Assembly (NCBI GenBank): GCA_023265495.1
Contig: JAHFTP010000116.1
Coordinates: 1-5,758, forward strand
Origin: Chlamydiota bacterium
GTDB taxonomy: Bacteria > Chlamydiota > Chlamydiia > Chlamydiales > Rhabdochlamydiaceae
Length of the DNA stretch: 5,758 bases
Direction of reading: 5' to 3'
Position numbers and translations under genes: made by a program. Shown in pieces: positions 1 through 5,758 of this stretch. The notes under the pieces were generated by a model. It did not search any database. It had not been told where the DNA came from and was given only the letters and a program-made list of their open reading frames with translations. Positions within the stretch are counted from its first letter, which is position 1. Every line of letters starts with the position of its first letter.

Positions 1-299
1 GTTGGTCCAATATTCCCTTGAGGACCAGTGGAACCTGTAGGGCCTGTACTTCCTGTTGCACCTGTAGGTCCCGTGTTACCAGTTGCACCGGTTACACCAG
101 TAGAACCGACTTCTCCTTTAGAACCCGTAGCTCCCGTTGGTCCAATATTCCCTTGAGGACCTGTAGAACCTGTAGGGCCGGTCGCTCCATCACAACCATC
201 TTCCCCCTGAGGCCCGGTAGGACCTTTAGGTCCACATGCTCCCGTATTCCCTGTAGGACCGGAGGTTCCCGTAGGTCCAGGGGGCCCTGGAGGGCCTTG
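1..299 (-). repeat. Collagen-like Gly-X-Y repeat region
   Basis: In the frame of the large minus-strand gene, every third codon is glycine from residue 403 to the edge, with no interruption over 33 triplets. It opens with GPP-GPP-GPT and continues with triplets rich in Thr at position Y (GPT, GAT, GST, GNT), the composition common in bacterial collagens such as Bacillus exosporium proteins. A 44-base segment at 1-44 recurs almost perfectly at 136-179, a spacing of 135 bases (15 triplets). Both copies encode a GSTGPQGNIGPT-like block. Confidence 0.93.
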
Positions 300-1502
300 A
301 GGAGGTCTTTTGTGGAGTTGGGAAGAACTAGTAGCTGAAACATTAAAGTTGTTCACCCTAGAGCTAATGGCCATTTTATTAGATGCAAAGACAAAGTGGG
401 GGAAATGAAGGAAATGTTTAGATGTGGGAGAGCGATTAATTGCCATACTAGAATGTATTTCTTTTCCTGCAGATGAAGGATTCTTTGAGATAAGGTTGCC
501 CTCTACTTCCTCATGCGAATAGTGAAATTGATGGCCCAGTGTATCAACTATGTCTGTGTAATGATCACCGTAAGAGAAAGAACACTGATAGTTTTCTTTT
601 TCAGAAAATGGAGAAGAGAGCTGAATCGTTTGCACTTTGTTTTGTGGGTCATAATGGATCTCTACAACATCCCCATTTTGTGCGATTTTCTTGCTTAGTA
701 GATGATCATTATCTTGAAAGAGGTATTCGTAAGTGCAGAGGATGTCTCCATTATGGGTGACTTTTGTAAGAATATAGGAGTCAGGAAAAGTGAAAGTAAA
801 ATAGTAAATGAACTCCTCTTGATTAGAGCTAATAATTATCTGCAGCTCATCAGCTTTCAGATGATAGGTGAACTGCATAGATACAAGGGGGTTATTTCCT
901 GAAATATCCATCTGCTTAATGCAATGTAATAATCCATCCTCATTGTATAAGAAGGTAAGCAACCCCCTTTGTGGGGAGATCTGCTCTACGAGATGAAAAT
1001 GCTCGGAGACATAGGGCTCGTTGTGATCAGCAAGATCAATCACTTTTTCTTCTAGATGAAAAAGTGGATGGGGTGCCTTTTGGTATATACTTCGCGTTCC
1101 ATCATTATAGACTATTTCACAGGTGTCATCTTTATAAAATAAAGTGCCGTTTTCTGAAATGACAGCTTCCTCTTGAAGACACTCTTTATTGACCATGAGG
1201 TGTAGGTCGTGTGCATCAACGCCCCCTATATGAAAAAAGTTGGGGGAGCTCTGCAGCTGCTCGTCGATAAATAAAGGAGAATATCCTCGCTCAATAGATA
1301 GGTTCCATAGTTCCGTTGCAATGGTATCTACTTCCCAGTCAATATAGGTGCCATGGATCACATCTATGAATGCTTTTGAACTAGATAGGTCTTTAGGTTT
1401 TGTTGCGCCCAAAGAAAAAAAACAGAACAGCAAGCAAAAAAGAACATAAATGGAATGGTTAAGAAGTGGTTTTTGTTTTTTCTTGGTAGAAAATAGAAAC
1501 AT
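1..1502 (-). CDS. Secreted RHS/YD-like protein with collagen-like domain (3' end beyond left edge)
   Basis: I read one uninterrupted frame from an ATG at 1502-1500 to the left edge: 500 complete codons, no stop. An in-frame TAG lies just upstream, and an AAAGGG ribosome-binding site lies 8 bases before the ATG. Residues 1-17 are Lys-rich, 18-33 are hydrophobic and end in SLGA: a Sec signal peptide without a convincing lipobox. Residues about 34-155 are of unrecognised type. Residues about 155-330 are rich in Tyr-Asn/Asp and Asn-Gly turns (FLYNEDGLL, VTHNGDILCTYEYL, NGDVVEIHYDPQNKV, DTLGHQFHY), typical of divergent RHS/YD repeats, which build beta-filament shells. Residues about 331-402 form a Ser/His/Asn-rich linker. 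From Gly403 there are 33 consecutive Gly-X-Y triplets (GPP, GPT, GAT, GST, GPQ, GNI), expected to form a collagen triple helix. Secretion and surface display are inferred. The RHS assignment is moderately sure and the collagen one very sure. The remaining C-terminus lies outside the window. Confidence 0.85.
   Translation of the reverse strand, partial: MFLFSTKKKQKPLLNHSIYVLFCLLFCFFSLGATKPKDLSSSKAFIDVIHGTYIDWEVDTIATELWNLSIERGYSPLFIDEQLQSSPNFFHIGGVDAHDLHLMVNKECLQEEAVISENGTLFYKDDTCEIVYNDGTRSIYQKAPHPLFHLEEKVIDLADHNEPYVSEHFHLVEQISPQRGLLTFLYNEDGLLHCIKQMDISGNNPLVSMQFTYHLKADELQIIISSNQEEFIYYFTFTFPDSYILTKVTHNGDILCTYEYLFQDNDHLLSKKIAQNGDVVEIHYDPQNKVQTIQLSSPFSEKENYQCSFSYGDHYTDIVDTLGHQFHYSHEEVEGNLISKNPSSAGKEIHSSMAINRSPTSKHFLHFPHFVFASNKMAISSRVNNFNVSATSSSQLHKRPPQGPPGPPGPTGTSGPTGNTGACGPKGPTGPQGEDGCDGATGPTGSTGPQGNIGPTGATGSKGEVGSTGVTGATGNTGPTGATGSTGPTGSTGPQGNIGP
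1397..1502 (-). other. N-terminal Sec signal peptide of the RHS-collagen protein
   Basis: The first about 35 residues have a long basic n-region (STKKKQK), a hydrophobic core (VLFCLLFCFFSLG) and small residues at the end (SLGA, then TKPKD). Cleavage near Ala33 is plausible. Although Cys occurs in the core, it is not preceded by a proper lipobox, so a lipoprotein is unlikely. The n-region is longer than average but no better start codon is available. Confidence 0.7.
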
Positions 1503-1510
1503 ATAGACAA

Positions 1511-1516
1511 CCCTTT
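1511..1516 (-). promoter_or_regulatory. Ribosome-binding site of the RHS-collagen gene
   Basis: AAAGGG lies 8 bases upstream of the ATG at 1502. Together with the in-frame TAG a few codons further upstream, it fixes the start codon. Confidence 0.6.
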
Positions 1517-1604
1517 GTTTCTAAAATGTTTGGAAGATACTGTTTCCCCATAGAATGAAGAGGAGATCCTTCTAGCATTTAGAAAGCCTTAGTGTTAAGC
1601 ACAA

Positions 1605-1634
1605 AGTATATGTATGTGGAAGATATTTTTTAAA
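1605..1634 (-). promoter_or_regulatory. Candidate sigma-70/sigma-66-type promoter for the RHS-collagen gene
   Basis: On the minus strand, TTTAAA (1634-1629) and TATACT (1610-1605) are separated by 18 bases. The -10 element matches five of six consensus positions, the -35 four of six. This would give an untranslated leader of roughly 100 bases. Read by eye; AT-rich spacers yield such matches by chance. Confidence 0.3.
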
Positions 1635-1658
1635 GCCTAAATGCAAAAATTATTTGGC
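1635..1658 (-). terminator. Weak hairpin across the nfo stop codon
   Basis: On the minus strand GCCAAAT and ATTTAGGC can pair as a seven-base-pair stem with one bulge and a loop of about nine bases. The stop codon TAA lies within the structure. The hairpin is followed by TTTAAAAAA rather than a clean T-run, so at best it is a weak intrinsic terminator between nfo and the downstream gene. Confidence 0.25.
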
Positions 1659-2513
1659 GAATTCGCGCAGTTTGTGAATTTCTTTCTTCCAAAGAGGGGG
1701 GCCATCCGGTGTTTCTAAATATTTGGGAATTTCTCTAGTCTGAGGATGGGTCATCATTGCCTTAAAACAGCTCCAGCCAATTTCCCCATCGCCTAAGGGG
1801 GCGTGTCTATCTCTTCTCGATCCTAGGGGTTTCATCGAGTCATTTACATGGAATGCTTGGAGGTGCTTTATCCCTACCACTTCATCAAATTGGTGAATCA
1901 TCTTTTTCCATCCATCTTCTGTGCGGATGTCGTAGCCTGCTGCAAAGATATGGCAAGTGTCAATGCATACGCCAATAGATATTTTTTTATGTACGCGGTC
2001 AATGATGTAGTCTAGATGCTCAAATGTATATCCTACAGATGAACCTTGTCCTGCGGTTGTTTCTAGGAGAATCTTTGTTTTTCCCCCGCTTGCGGTTTTT
2101 TCCATTTCTTCTAAACTGGCGACGATGGTGTTTAGACATTCTTCCTCTGATGAGTCGAGAGCGGCACCGGGGTGGAAGTTTAAGAAGGTAATGCCGAGCG
2201 TTTGACAGCGGATGAGTTCTTCTTTAAAAGCCTTTCTACTTTTGTGAAGGCCTTCTTTATCCGGAGATCCCAGGTTAATGAGGTAGCTATCATGACTCAT
2301 GATTTTGTCTAGGCCTGTCTCTTGTAGCGTACTTTGAAAGAGAGCTGCATCTTCTTCTGTGATCTCACGCCCTTGCCACCTTTTTTGATTAGATGTAAAT
2401 AGCTGCACAGTGGTGGCTCCAATTACTTGACCTTCTAACAGGGCTAGATGTGCGCCGCCCGCTGCTGAAGTATGGGCGCCGATAAGCAGCTTTTCTGCAG
2501 GGATCTTGTTCAT
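1650..2513 (-). CDS. nfo: Endonuclease IV (AP endonuclease)
   Basis: A cytoplasmic, metal-dependent apurinic/apyrimidinic endonuclease that cuts 5' of abasic sites and trims blocked 3' ends in base-excision repair. The 287-residue product matches the usual family length (about 285) as a single TIM-barrel domain. All nine metal ligands of the E. coli enzyme have counterparts: His74 (SHDSYLINLGSP), His114 (NFHPGAAL), Glu151 (LLETTAGQGSS), Asp185 and His188 (GVCIDTCHIFAAGYD), His222 (FHVNDSMKPLGS), Asp235 and His237 (RRDRHAPLGDGEIG) and Glu267 (YLETP). I chose the ATG at 2513 (MNKIPAEKLLIGAHTS). The frame stays open to an ATG at 2600, but that adds 29 residues of unfamiliar sequence and would overlap the start of the divergent murJ. 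A weak GGAA lies 9 bases before the chosen start. The downstream neighbour on this strand begins 147 bases later. Confidence 0.95.
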   Translation of the reverse strand: MNKIPAEKLLIGAHTSAAGGAHLALLEGQVIGATTVQLFTSNQKRWQGREITEEDAALFQSTLQETGLDKIMSHDSYLINLGSPDKEGLHKSRKAFKEELIRCQTLGITFLNFHPGAALDSSEEECLNTIVASLEEMEKTASGGKTKILLETTAGQGSSVGYTFEHLDYIIDRVHKKISIGVCIDTCHIFAAGYDIRTEDGWKKMIHQFDEVVGIKHLQAFHVNDSMKPLGSRRDRHAPLGDGEIGWSCFKAMMTHPQTREIPKYLETPDGPPLWKKEIHKLREFAK

Positions 2514-2544
2514 AGATTTTGATTCCAAAAAAGGTGTGTCTTCG

Positions 2545-2567
2545 GTGATAGTGTAGCTAGTTATCAC
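2545..2567. promoter_or_regulatory. Inverted repeat in the nfo-murJ divergent promoter region
   Basis: GTGATA (2545-2550) and TATCAC (2562-2567) form a perfect six-base inverted repeat with an 11-base spacer. It lies in the 78-base gap between the start codons of the divergent nfo and murJ genes. The gap must hold both promoters, but I see no strong -35/-10 pair on either strand. The repeat could be an operator or chance. Confidence 0.3.
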
Positions 2568-2591
2568 ACTTTTAAAAAAGCATTTTTTTCT

Positions 2592-4229
2592 ATGGCACAA
2601 GACACCACAAAGACTCTATCTAGATCCTCACTTGCCTTTCTCTCAGGAACCATCCTTAGCAGGGTCACGGGGATGTTTCGCGATATAGCCATGGCTTTTT
2701 GTTTCGGGAGCGGGGCCTCCATTGCTGCATTTATGGTAGCGTATCGTTTTTCTTATTTGCTCCGCAGGCTGCTCGGGGAAGGGCCGTTGCTTTCAGGGTT
2801 TGTTCCGCAGTTCGAACTGCTCAGGAAAGAGTCGGAAGAAAAGGGGGCCTGCTTTTTTAGAGATTTATTTTTTTCTTTTTCCTTCTTCCTTCTTTTAGTC
2901 CTTGCAGTGGCAGAAGTTTCTTTGCTCGGCGTCTATCTTTGGCTGCCGATATCCTCTTCATTTAGAGAAATTCTCTATTTAACCTTATTCATGCTGCCGG
3001 GGGCGTTGTTTCTTTGTTTATTCGGACTCAATGCCGCCTTGTTGCAATGTGAGAAGAAGTTTTTCTTGTCCGGGTTTGCCCCCGTAGGATTTAATGTTAT
3101 TTGGATCCTTGCTGTTTTTATCTATAAGGATAAGCCGTCGGACATCGCGATGATAGGGCTATCATCTGCAATGATTGCTGCCTTTTTTTTGCAGTGGGCA
3201 GTTATGCTGCCCCATGTGGTATCTTATCTAAAGAAAAGGATCTCCTGGAAGCAATTCATGCAAATGTCCTTTTTTTCTTCAGAGGTGAAGAAAATGGGGA
3301 AACCTTTTCTTCTAGGTGTAATTGGAGTGGGGGCCGTGCAAATCAACAGCGCATTAGATGCGATTTTTGCTCGTTTTGCCTCGCTTGAAGGCCCTGCTTA
3401 TCTATGGTATGCCATTCGGATAGAACAGCTGCCTTTAGCTTTGTTTGGAGTGGCCCTCTCGTCAGCATTGCTGCCCCCCTTATCTAGAGCTGTTTCTGCA
3501 GGAGATTGGGATAGATATAAGGAGTTGATCGGCTTTGCAATAAGAAGAAGCTTTAGCCTGATTTTTCCGGCAACGCTCGGTATTTTTGTCTTAGGGCTGA
3601 GTATTGTTAATCTCCTTTATGGGCGAGGGGATTTTAGCATGCCTGATACTATACAAACAGTGCTATGTCTTTGGGGATATGGTGTAGGTCTTCTCCCTTC
3701 TGTTTTTGTTCTTCTGTTAGCTCCAGCCTGTTACGCACAAAAAAACTATAGGCTTCCTACGATCAGTGCTTTGTTATCTGTGGTGCTCAACGTTGGTTTA
3801 AACTATGTGTTTGTATTTATATTTGGATGGGGCGCACTCAGTGTAGCCTTGGCTACGAGTGTTTCTGCCTTTTTTAATTTTTTCCTTTTGCAAAGAGTGC
3901 TTACGAAAAAAATGGGGGTCTTATTTTCTTCTTGTGTTTTTCGTAGCTGTATGAAGACAGCAGTTTGTAGCTTCATAGCTGCTGGTATGACGCTTTTATT
4001 GGGCTATTTTCTTGTGGCAGATGAAACAATTCCTCTTTTTTTAGGAGAGCCTGGCTTGGGAGTAAGTCGGCAATTTGCGCAGCAGCTTGTGCAATTTTCT
4101 CTGCTCGGCGCAGTGTTTGTTTTGACTTTCTTCTCGTATGCTTGGATGATCCGCGCAGAGGATATTTTGGAATTGGTGCGTATCAGGAAAGCCGAAATCT
4201 ATACTGCCCAAGAAAAAGGTGAGCCTTAG
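2592..4229 (+). CDS. murJ: Lipid II flippase MurJ (MviN family)
   Basis: An inner-membrane flippase of the MOP superfamily that moves lipid II to the periplasmic face for peptidoglycan synthesis. The 545-residue product is close to the usual length (E. coli 511) and is hydrophobic throughout, consistent with about 14 membrane segments. The N-terminus carries the family signature SRVTGMFRD (Arg24 and Arg30 matching E. coli Arg18 and Arg24), then LLRRLLGEGPLLSGFVPQF. The central-cavity arginine equivalent to E. coli Arg270 is Arg276 (YAIRIEQLP), followed by FGVALSSALLPPLSR. The aspartate equivalent to E. coli Asp39 is Ala45 here (GSGASIAAFMVAYR). The ATG at 2592 has no clear Shine-Dalgarno sequence, but no alternative in-frame start precedes it, and the next Met (28) would delete part of the first helix. 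It is transcribed divergently from nfo and its end overlaps the convergent hydrolase gene by four bases. Confidence 0.95.
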   Translation: MAQDTTKTLSRSSLAFLSGTILSRVTGMFRDIAMAFCFGSGASIAAFMVAYRFSYLLRRLLGEGPLLSGFVPQFELLRKESEEKGACFFRDLFFSFSFFLLLVLAVAEVSLLGVYLWLPISSSFREILYLTLFMLPGALFLCLFGLNAALLQCEKKFFLSGFAPVGFNVIWILAVFIYKDKPSDIAMIGLSSAMIAAFFLQWAVMLPHVVSYLKKRISWKQFMQMSFFSSEVKKMGKPFLLGVIGVGAVQINSALDAIFARFASLEGPAYLWYAIRIEQLPLALFGVALSSALLPPLSRAVSAGDWDRYKELIGFAIRRSFSLIFPATLGIFVLGLSIVNLLYGRGDFSMPDTIQTVLCLWGYGVGLLPSVFVLLLAPACYAQKNYRLPTISALLSVVLNVGLNYVFVFIFGWGALSVALATSVSAFFNFFLLQRVLTKKMGVLFSSCVFRSCMKTAVCSFIAAGMTLLLGYFLVADETIPLFLGEPGLGVSRQFAQQLVQFSLLGAVFVLTFFSYAWMIRAEDILELVRIRKAEIYTAQEKGEP

Positions 4230-5257
4230 AACAGAAAGTCTGCGATCTCTTTTTTAGGGGATAGCGGAGGGCTAACATAAGCTACAAGAGGGTGGCAATG
4301 ATGGTTGATCCTTTCTCCAAAGGGAATCGGTATGGAGTCTTGTAAGTTCATAATCTCTTTATGCCGAGCTAGATCTTTACCTTGAAGATACTGCGCAAGG
4401 CCTGCAGTCTTTATGACGGGATCTTGTGGATGATAGACGATTTTCTTTTCTCCCGCCCAGGAGTCTATCCGGCGATTGGCTTTTATATTCCATCCAAAGA
4501 ATTTGAGGAGATTTACTGCAAGGCGGTTGAATTTAGTAGAGGGGGTCAGAGTCTTACATAGTTTAGATAGGGATTTAAACGATCTTTCGTTTACATATTT
4601 TCCTGTATGCTCCGGGTGCAGGGCTTTTAATTCAGCGCTGATGCCTCCTCCTAAAGACCAGCCATAGAGGTGGATTTTATGTGGGGGAACGTGGAGCTTA
4701 TTTTGTACAAACTGATACACGGTATCGGCATCTTGGATGAGGTCTTTAGCAGATTGAGCTTTTCCTTTAGATTCGCCGCAGCCTCGATAGTCAAAGATCA
4801 CAAAGTTAGTTTTTTTATCTTTTAAAAGAGACTCTTTCATGAGCCATTGAAAAGCTTGCATTTTGCTAAGGGCAGCGTTGGGCTGGAAGCAAATTACCGT
4901 ATCACTTGTCTCATCAGCCTCATTGTGTCGGAAATAGGTAGCATTAAGCTCCGTCCCATCAGGAGTAGTCAACGTGCAGGAAGTGGGGGAGTAGGATGCT
5001 CGGAGGAGATCTTGCATTGGATAAGAGACCTTTCCGTGCCAGAACATATGGAAATTTTCATGCGCAATTTGTCTTTGTGTATTTGATAGAGAGCTGCTCG
5101 GTAGAACCGTGCGTCTGCAGAGGTTGTTTATAAATCCTAGGAAAAATTGTTTTATCTTTTCTCCGGTGGAGGATTGCAAGTGTTGGTTTTTTTCTGTCCA
5201 CTGGGCTTGAAAGGTGTAGGGTTGATGGGTGGCTGCAGAGGAAGATAAAGGGGTCAC
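4226..5257 (-). CDS. Chlamydial-type alpha/beta hydrolase (CHLPS/DUF818-like)
   Basis: A 343-residue serine hydrolase, probably an esterase, lipase or thioesterase; substrate unknown. It shows FVIFDYRGCGESKG (residues 152-165), typical of the oxyanion region of these hydrolases, and the nucleophile elbow LYGWSLGGG with Ser201. The likely acid is Asp279 (HPQDPVI) and the likely base is His319 or His320 (NHHCHPL), in the correct order. The sequence resembles the CHLPS 43-kDa family (PF05677, DUF818), found mainly in chlamydiae; this recognition is from memory. No signal peptide or clear membrane helix is visible. The start is GTG at 5257, because an in-frame TAG lies four codons upstream and AGGAGA sits 5 bases before the GTG; a nearby ATG is out of frame. 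It converges with murJ (stops overlap) and lies 80 bases downstream of the papain-like gene on the same strand, so the two could be cotranscribed. Confidence 0.82.
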   Translation of the reverse strand: MTPLSSSAATHQPYTFQAQWTEKNQHLQSSTGEKIKQFFLGFINNLCRRTVLPSSSLSNTQRQIAHENFHMFWHGKVSYPMQDLLRASYSPTSCTLTTPDGTELNATYFRHNEADETSDTVICFQPNAALSKMQAFQWLMKESLLKDKKTNFVIFDYRGCGESKGKAQSAKDLIQDADTVYQFVQNKLHVPPHKIHLYGWSLGGGISAELKALHPEHTGKYVNERSFKSLSKLCKTLTPSTKFNRLAVNLLKFFGWNIKANRRIDSWAGEKKIVYHPQDPVIKTAGLAQYLQGKDLARHKEIMNLQDSIPIPFGERINHHCHPLVAYVSPPLSPKKEIADFLF

Positions 5258-5337
5258 AACATTCTCCTATTGTCTAATTACAGGTTTTAAGCAGTCTTCG
5301 TAAAATGGTTGATAAGAGCTCTAGTATATTTTTCACA
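5258..5337. other. 80-base gap between the papain-like gene and the hydrolase
   Basis: The gap holds no coding frame. A TATACT hexamer on the minus strand (5328-5323) could be a -10 element but has no acceptable -35 at 16-18 bases. There is no stem followed by a T-run, so readthrough from the upstream gene is possible. Confidence 0.4.
5263..5268 (-). promoter_or_regulatory. Ribosome-binding site deciding the GTG start of the hydrolase
   Basis: AGGAGA is positioned 5 bases before GTG (5257-5255). An ATG overlaps the spacer but is out of frame and meets a TGA after two codons, so the strong Shine-Dalgarno sequence serves the GTG. Confidence 0.65.
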
Positions 5338-5758
5338 CTACGCTCGGCGTTTGTATAACGGATGTGATTCGTGGAGGGTCGCACGCAATATTGTGCAAGT
5401 CGACTGCTCATCTCTCCGAAGGTATTTCTCAAATGCATCTCGCCGCACGGTGATCTCCCACCCATGAAATGGATCCCTGAGGCGTACTGTCGTCTTGGTG
5501 ACCTCATCTACGCATATCCAATGTCCGTCTGCCCCTATCTGTGCGGGACCGTATTGTTGGATGTCATCACATACTTTATTCACTTCCACACAGCTATAAG
5601 TGGCTCTACATCCTGCTTGCTCAATATCTTCAACCACCCTATCTACGATTGATATGTTGCGGTGTTGCAAGGTATCTAGGGGGAATTCATACCCTAGATC
5701 TGCCAGCGCCATAGCTGCGGCAGCTGCAGAACATCCCCGTTGTCCTTGTTGTTGAATG
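5338..5758 (-). CDS. C-terminal papain-like/C39-like cysteine peptidase domain (5' end beyond right edge)
   Basis: The last 139 residues of a protein whose beginning lies outside the window. The frame is open to the right edge. An internal ATG at 5712 is not a plausible start, because conserved-looking residues precede it. Visible residues 2-10 read QQQGQRGCS: a Gln for the oxyanion hole followed by a candidate catalytic Cys9 at the head of an Ala-rich helix. Then come His79 in ADGHWICVDEV and Asp95 in VRLRDPFHGWEITV, the Cys...His...Asp order and spacing of papain-like/C39-type peptidases. The block GHW-(V/I)-hydrophobic-Asp, a strand, then RDP..G resembles papain-fold domains at the C-termini of polymorphic toxins and effectors. 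Function could equally be a bacteriocin-processing peptidase or a housekeeping protease. It ends at TAG 5340-5338 with a basic tail (YKRRA). No terminator is evident before the hydrolase gene. Confidence 0.6.
   Translation of the reverse strand, partial: IQQQGQRGCSAAAAAMALADLGYEFPLDTLQHRNISIVDRVVEDIEQAGCRATYSCVEVNKVCDDIQQYGPAQIGADGHWICVDEVTKTTVRLRDPFHGWEITVRRDAFEKYLRRDEQSTCTILRATLHESHPLYKRRA

Noticed and set aside
1..299. CRISPR-like or non-coding tandem repeat array
   Set aside because: The periodicity is nine bases within a coding frame (Gly-X-Y), not repeats separated by unique spacers.
18..343. Short open frames on both strands in the collagen region (plus 18-338, minus 92-343)
   Set aside because: They are other-frame readings of the Gly-X-Y repeat, whose periodic codons suppress stops. 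The true frame is the minus-strand one with Gly at every third codon, continuous with the upstream signal-peptide gene.
513..1162. Four plus-strand frames of 61-73 codons
   Set aside because: They lie antisense to the continuous minus-strand RHS-like gene, have no ribosome-binding sites and overlap each other, with no recognisable protein content.
1561..1578. Short palindrome AGGAGATCCT in the leader of the RHS-collagen gene
   Set aside because: Only four base pairs around a two-base centre, too short to call a hairpin or operator.
2514..2600. Longer N-terminus for endonuclease IV starting at 2600
   Set aside because: The extra 29 residues do not resemble the family, whose proteins begin right before the IGAHTS-type motif, and this start would overlap the divergent murJ start codon.
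3194..3388. Plus-strand frame inside murJ
   Set aside because: Shifted frame within a strongly supported membrane-protein gene.
4476..5086. Two plus-strand frames antisense to the hydrolase
   Set aside because: The minus-strand frame has a full catalytic triad and a ribosome-binding site; these frames have neither motifs nor initiation signals.
5274..5652. Alternative frames on both strands over the papain-like domain (minus 5274-5507, plus 5371-5652)
   Set aside because: They conflict with the frame that carries the Cys-His-Asp arrangement, and the minus-strand alternative would run almost into the hydrolase ribosome-binding site.

Overview
The window most likely comes from a member of the phylum Chlamydiae, probably an amoeba-associated, Parachlamydia/Waddlia-like 'environmental' lineage rather than Chlamydia itself. 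Three observations support this. The DNA-repair gene nfo (endonuclease IV) sits back to back with murJ/mviN, an adjacency I recall from Chlamydia genomes. Beside them is an alpha/beta hydrolase that resembles the largely chlamydial 'CHLPS protein' family (DUF818, PF05677). GC content is intermediate by eye. The species assignment is inference; no rRNA or other marker is present.

Layout, left to right. (1) Positions 1-1502, minus strand: a large open reading frame that runs off the left edge. It has a signal peptide, a divergent RHS/YD-repeat-like region, a Ser/His/Asn-rich linker and then at least 33 uninterrupted Gly-X-Y collagen triplets. (2) 1503-1649: a leader with a candidate promoter and a weak hairpin after nfo. 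(3) 1650-2513, minus: nfo, with all nine metal ligands present. (4) 2514-2591: a short divergent promoter region with an inverted repeat. (5) 2592-4229, plus: murJ, the lipid II flippase. (6) 4226-5257, minus: the alpha/beta hydrolase with a GTG start; its stop codon overlaps the murJ stop. (7) 5258-5337: an 80-base gap. (8) 5338-5758, minus: the C-terminal end of a gene cut by the right edge, carrying a papain-like/C39-like Cys-His-Asp arrangement.

nfo and murJ are a conserved housekeeping pair for base-excision repair and peptidoglycan precursor export. They are flanked by genes that look lineage-specific and possibly involved in surface or host/competitor interaction: a secreted RHS-collagen hybrid on one side, and a chlamydial hydrolase plus a papain-fold domain on the other. 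The most unusual object is the RHS-like/collagen-like secreted protein. Because it has no stop codon inside the window, it is easily missed and replaced by spurious short frames in its collagen repeats. The papain-fold C-terminus resembles the terminal domains of polymorphic toxins, but the rest of that protein is outside the window, so its role is open.
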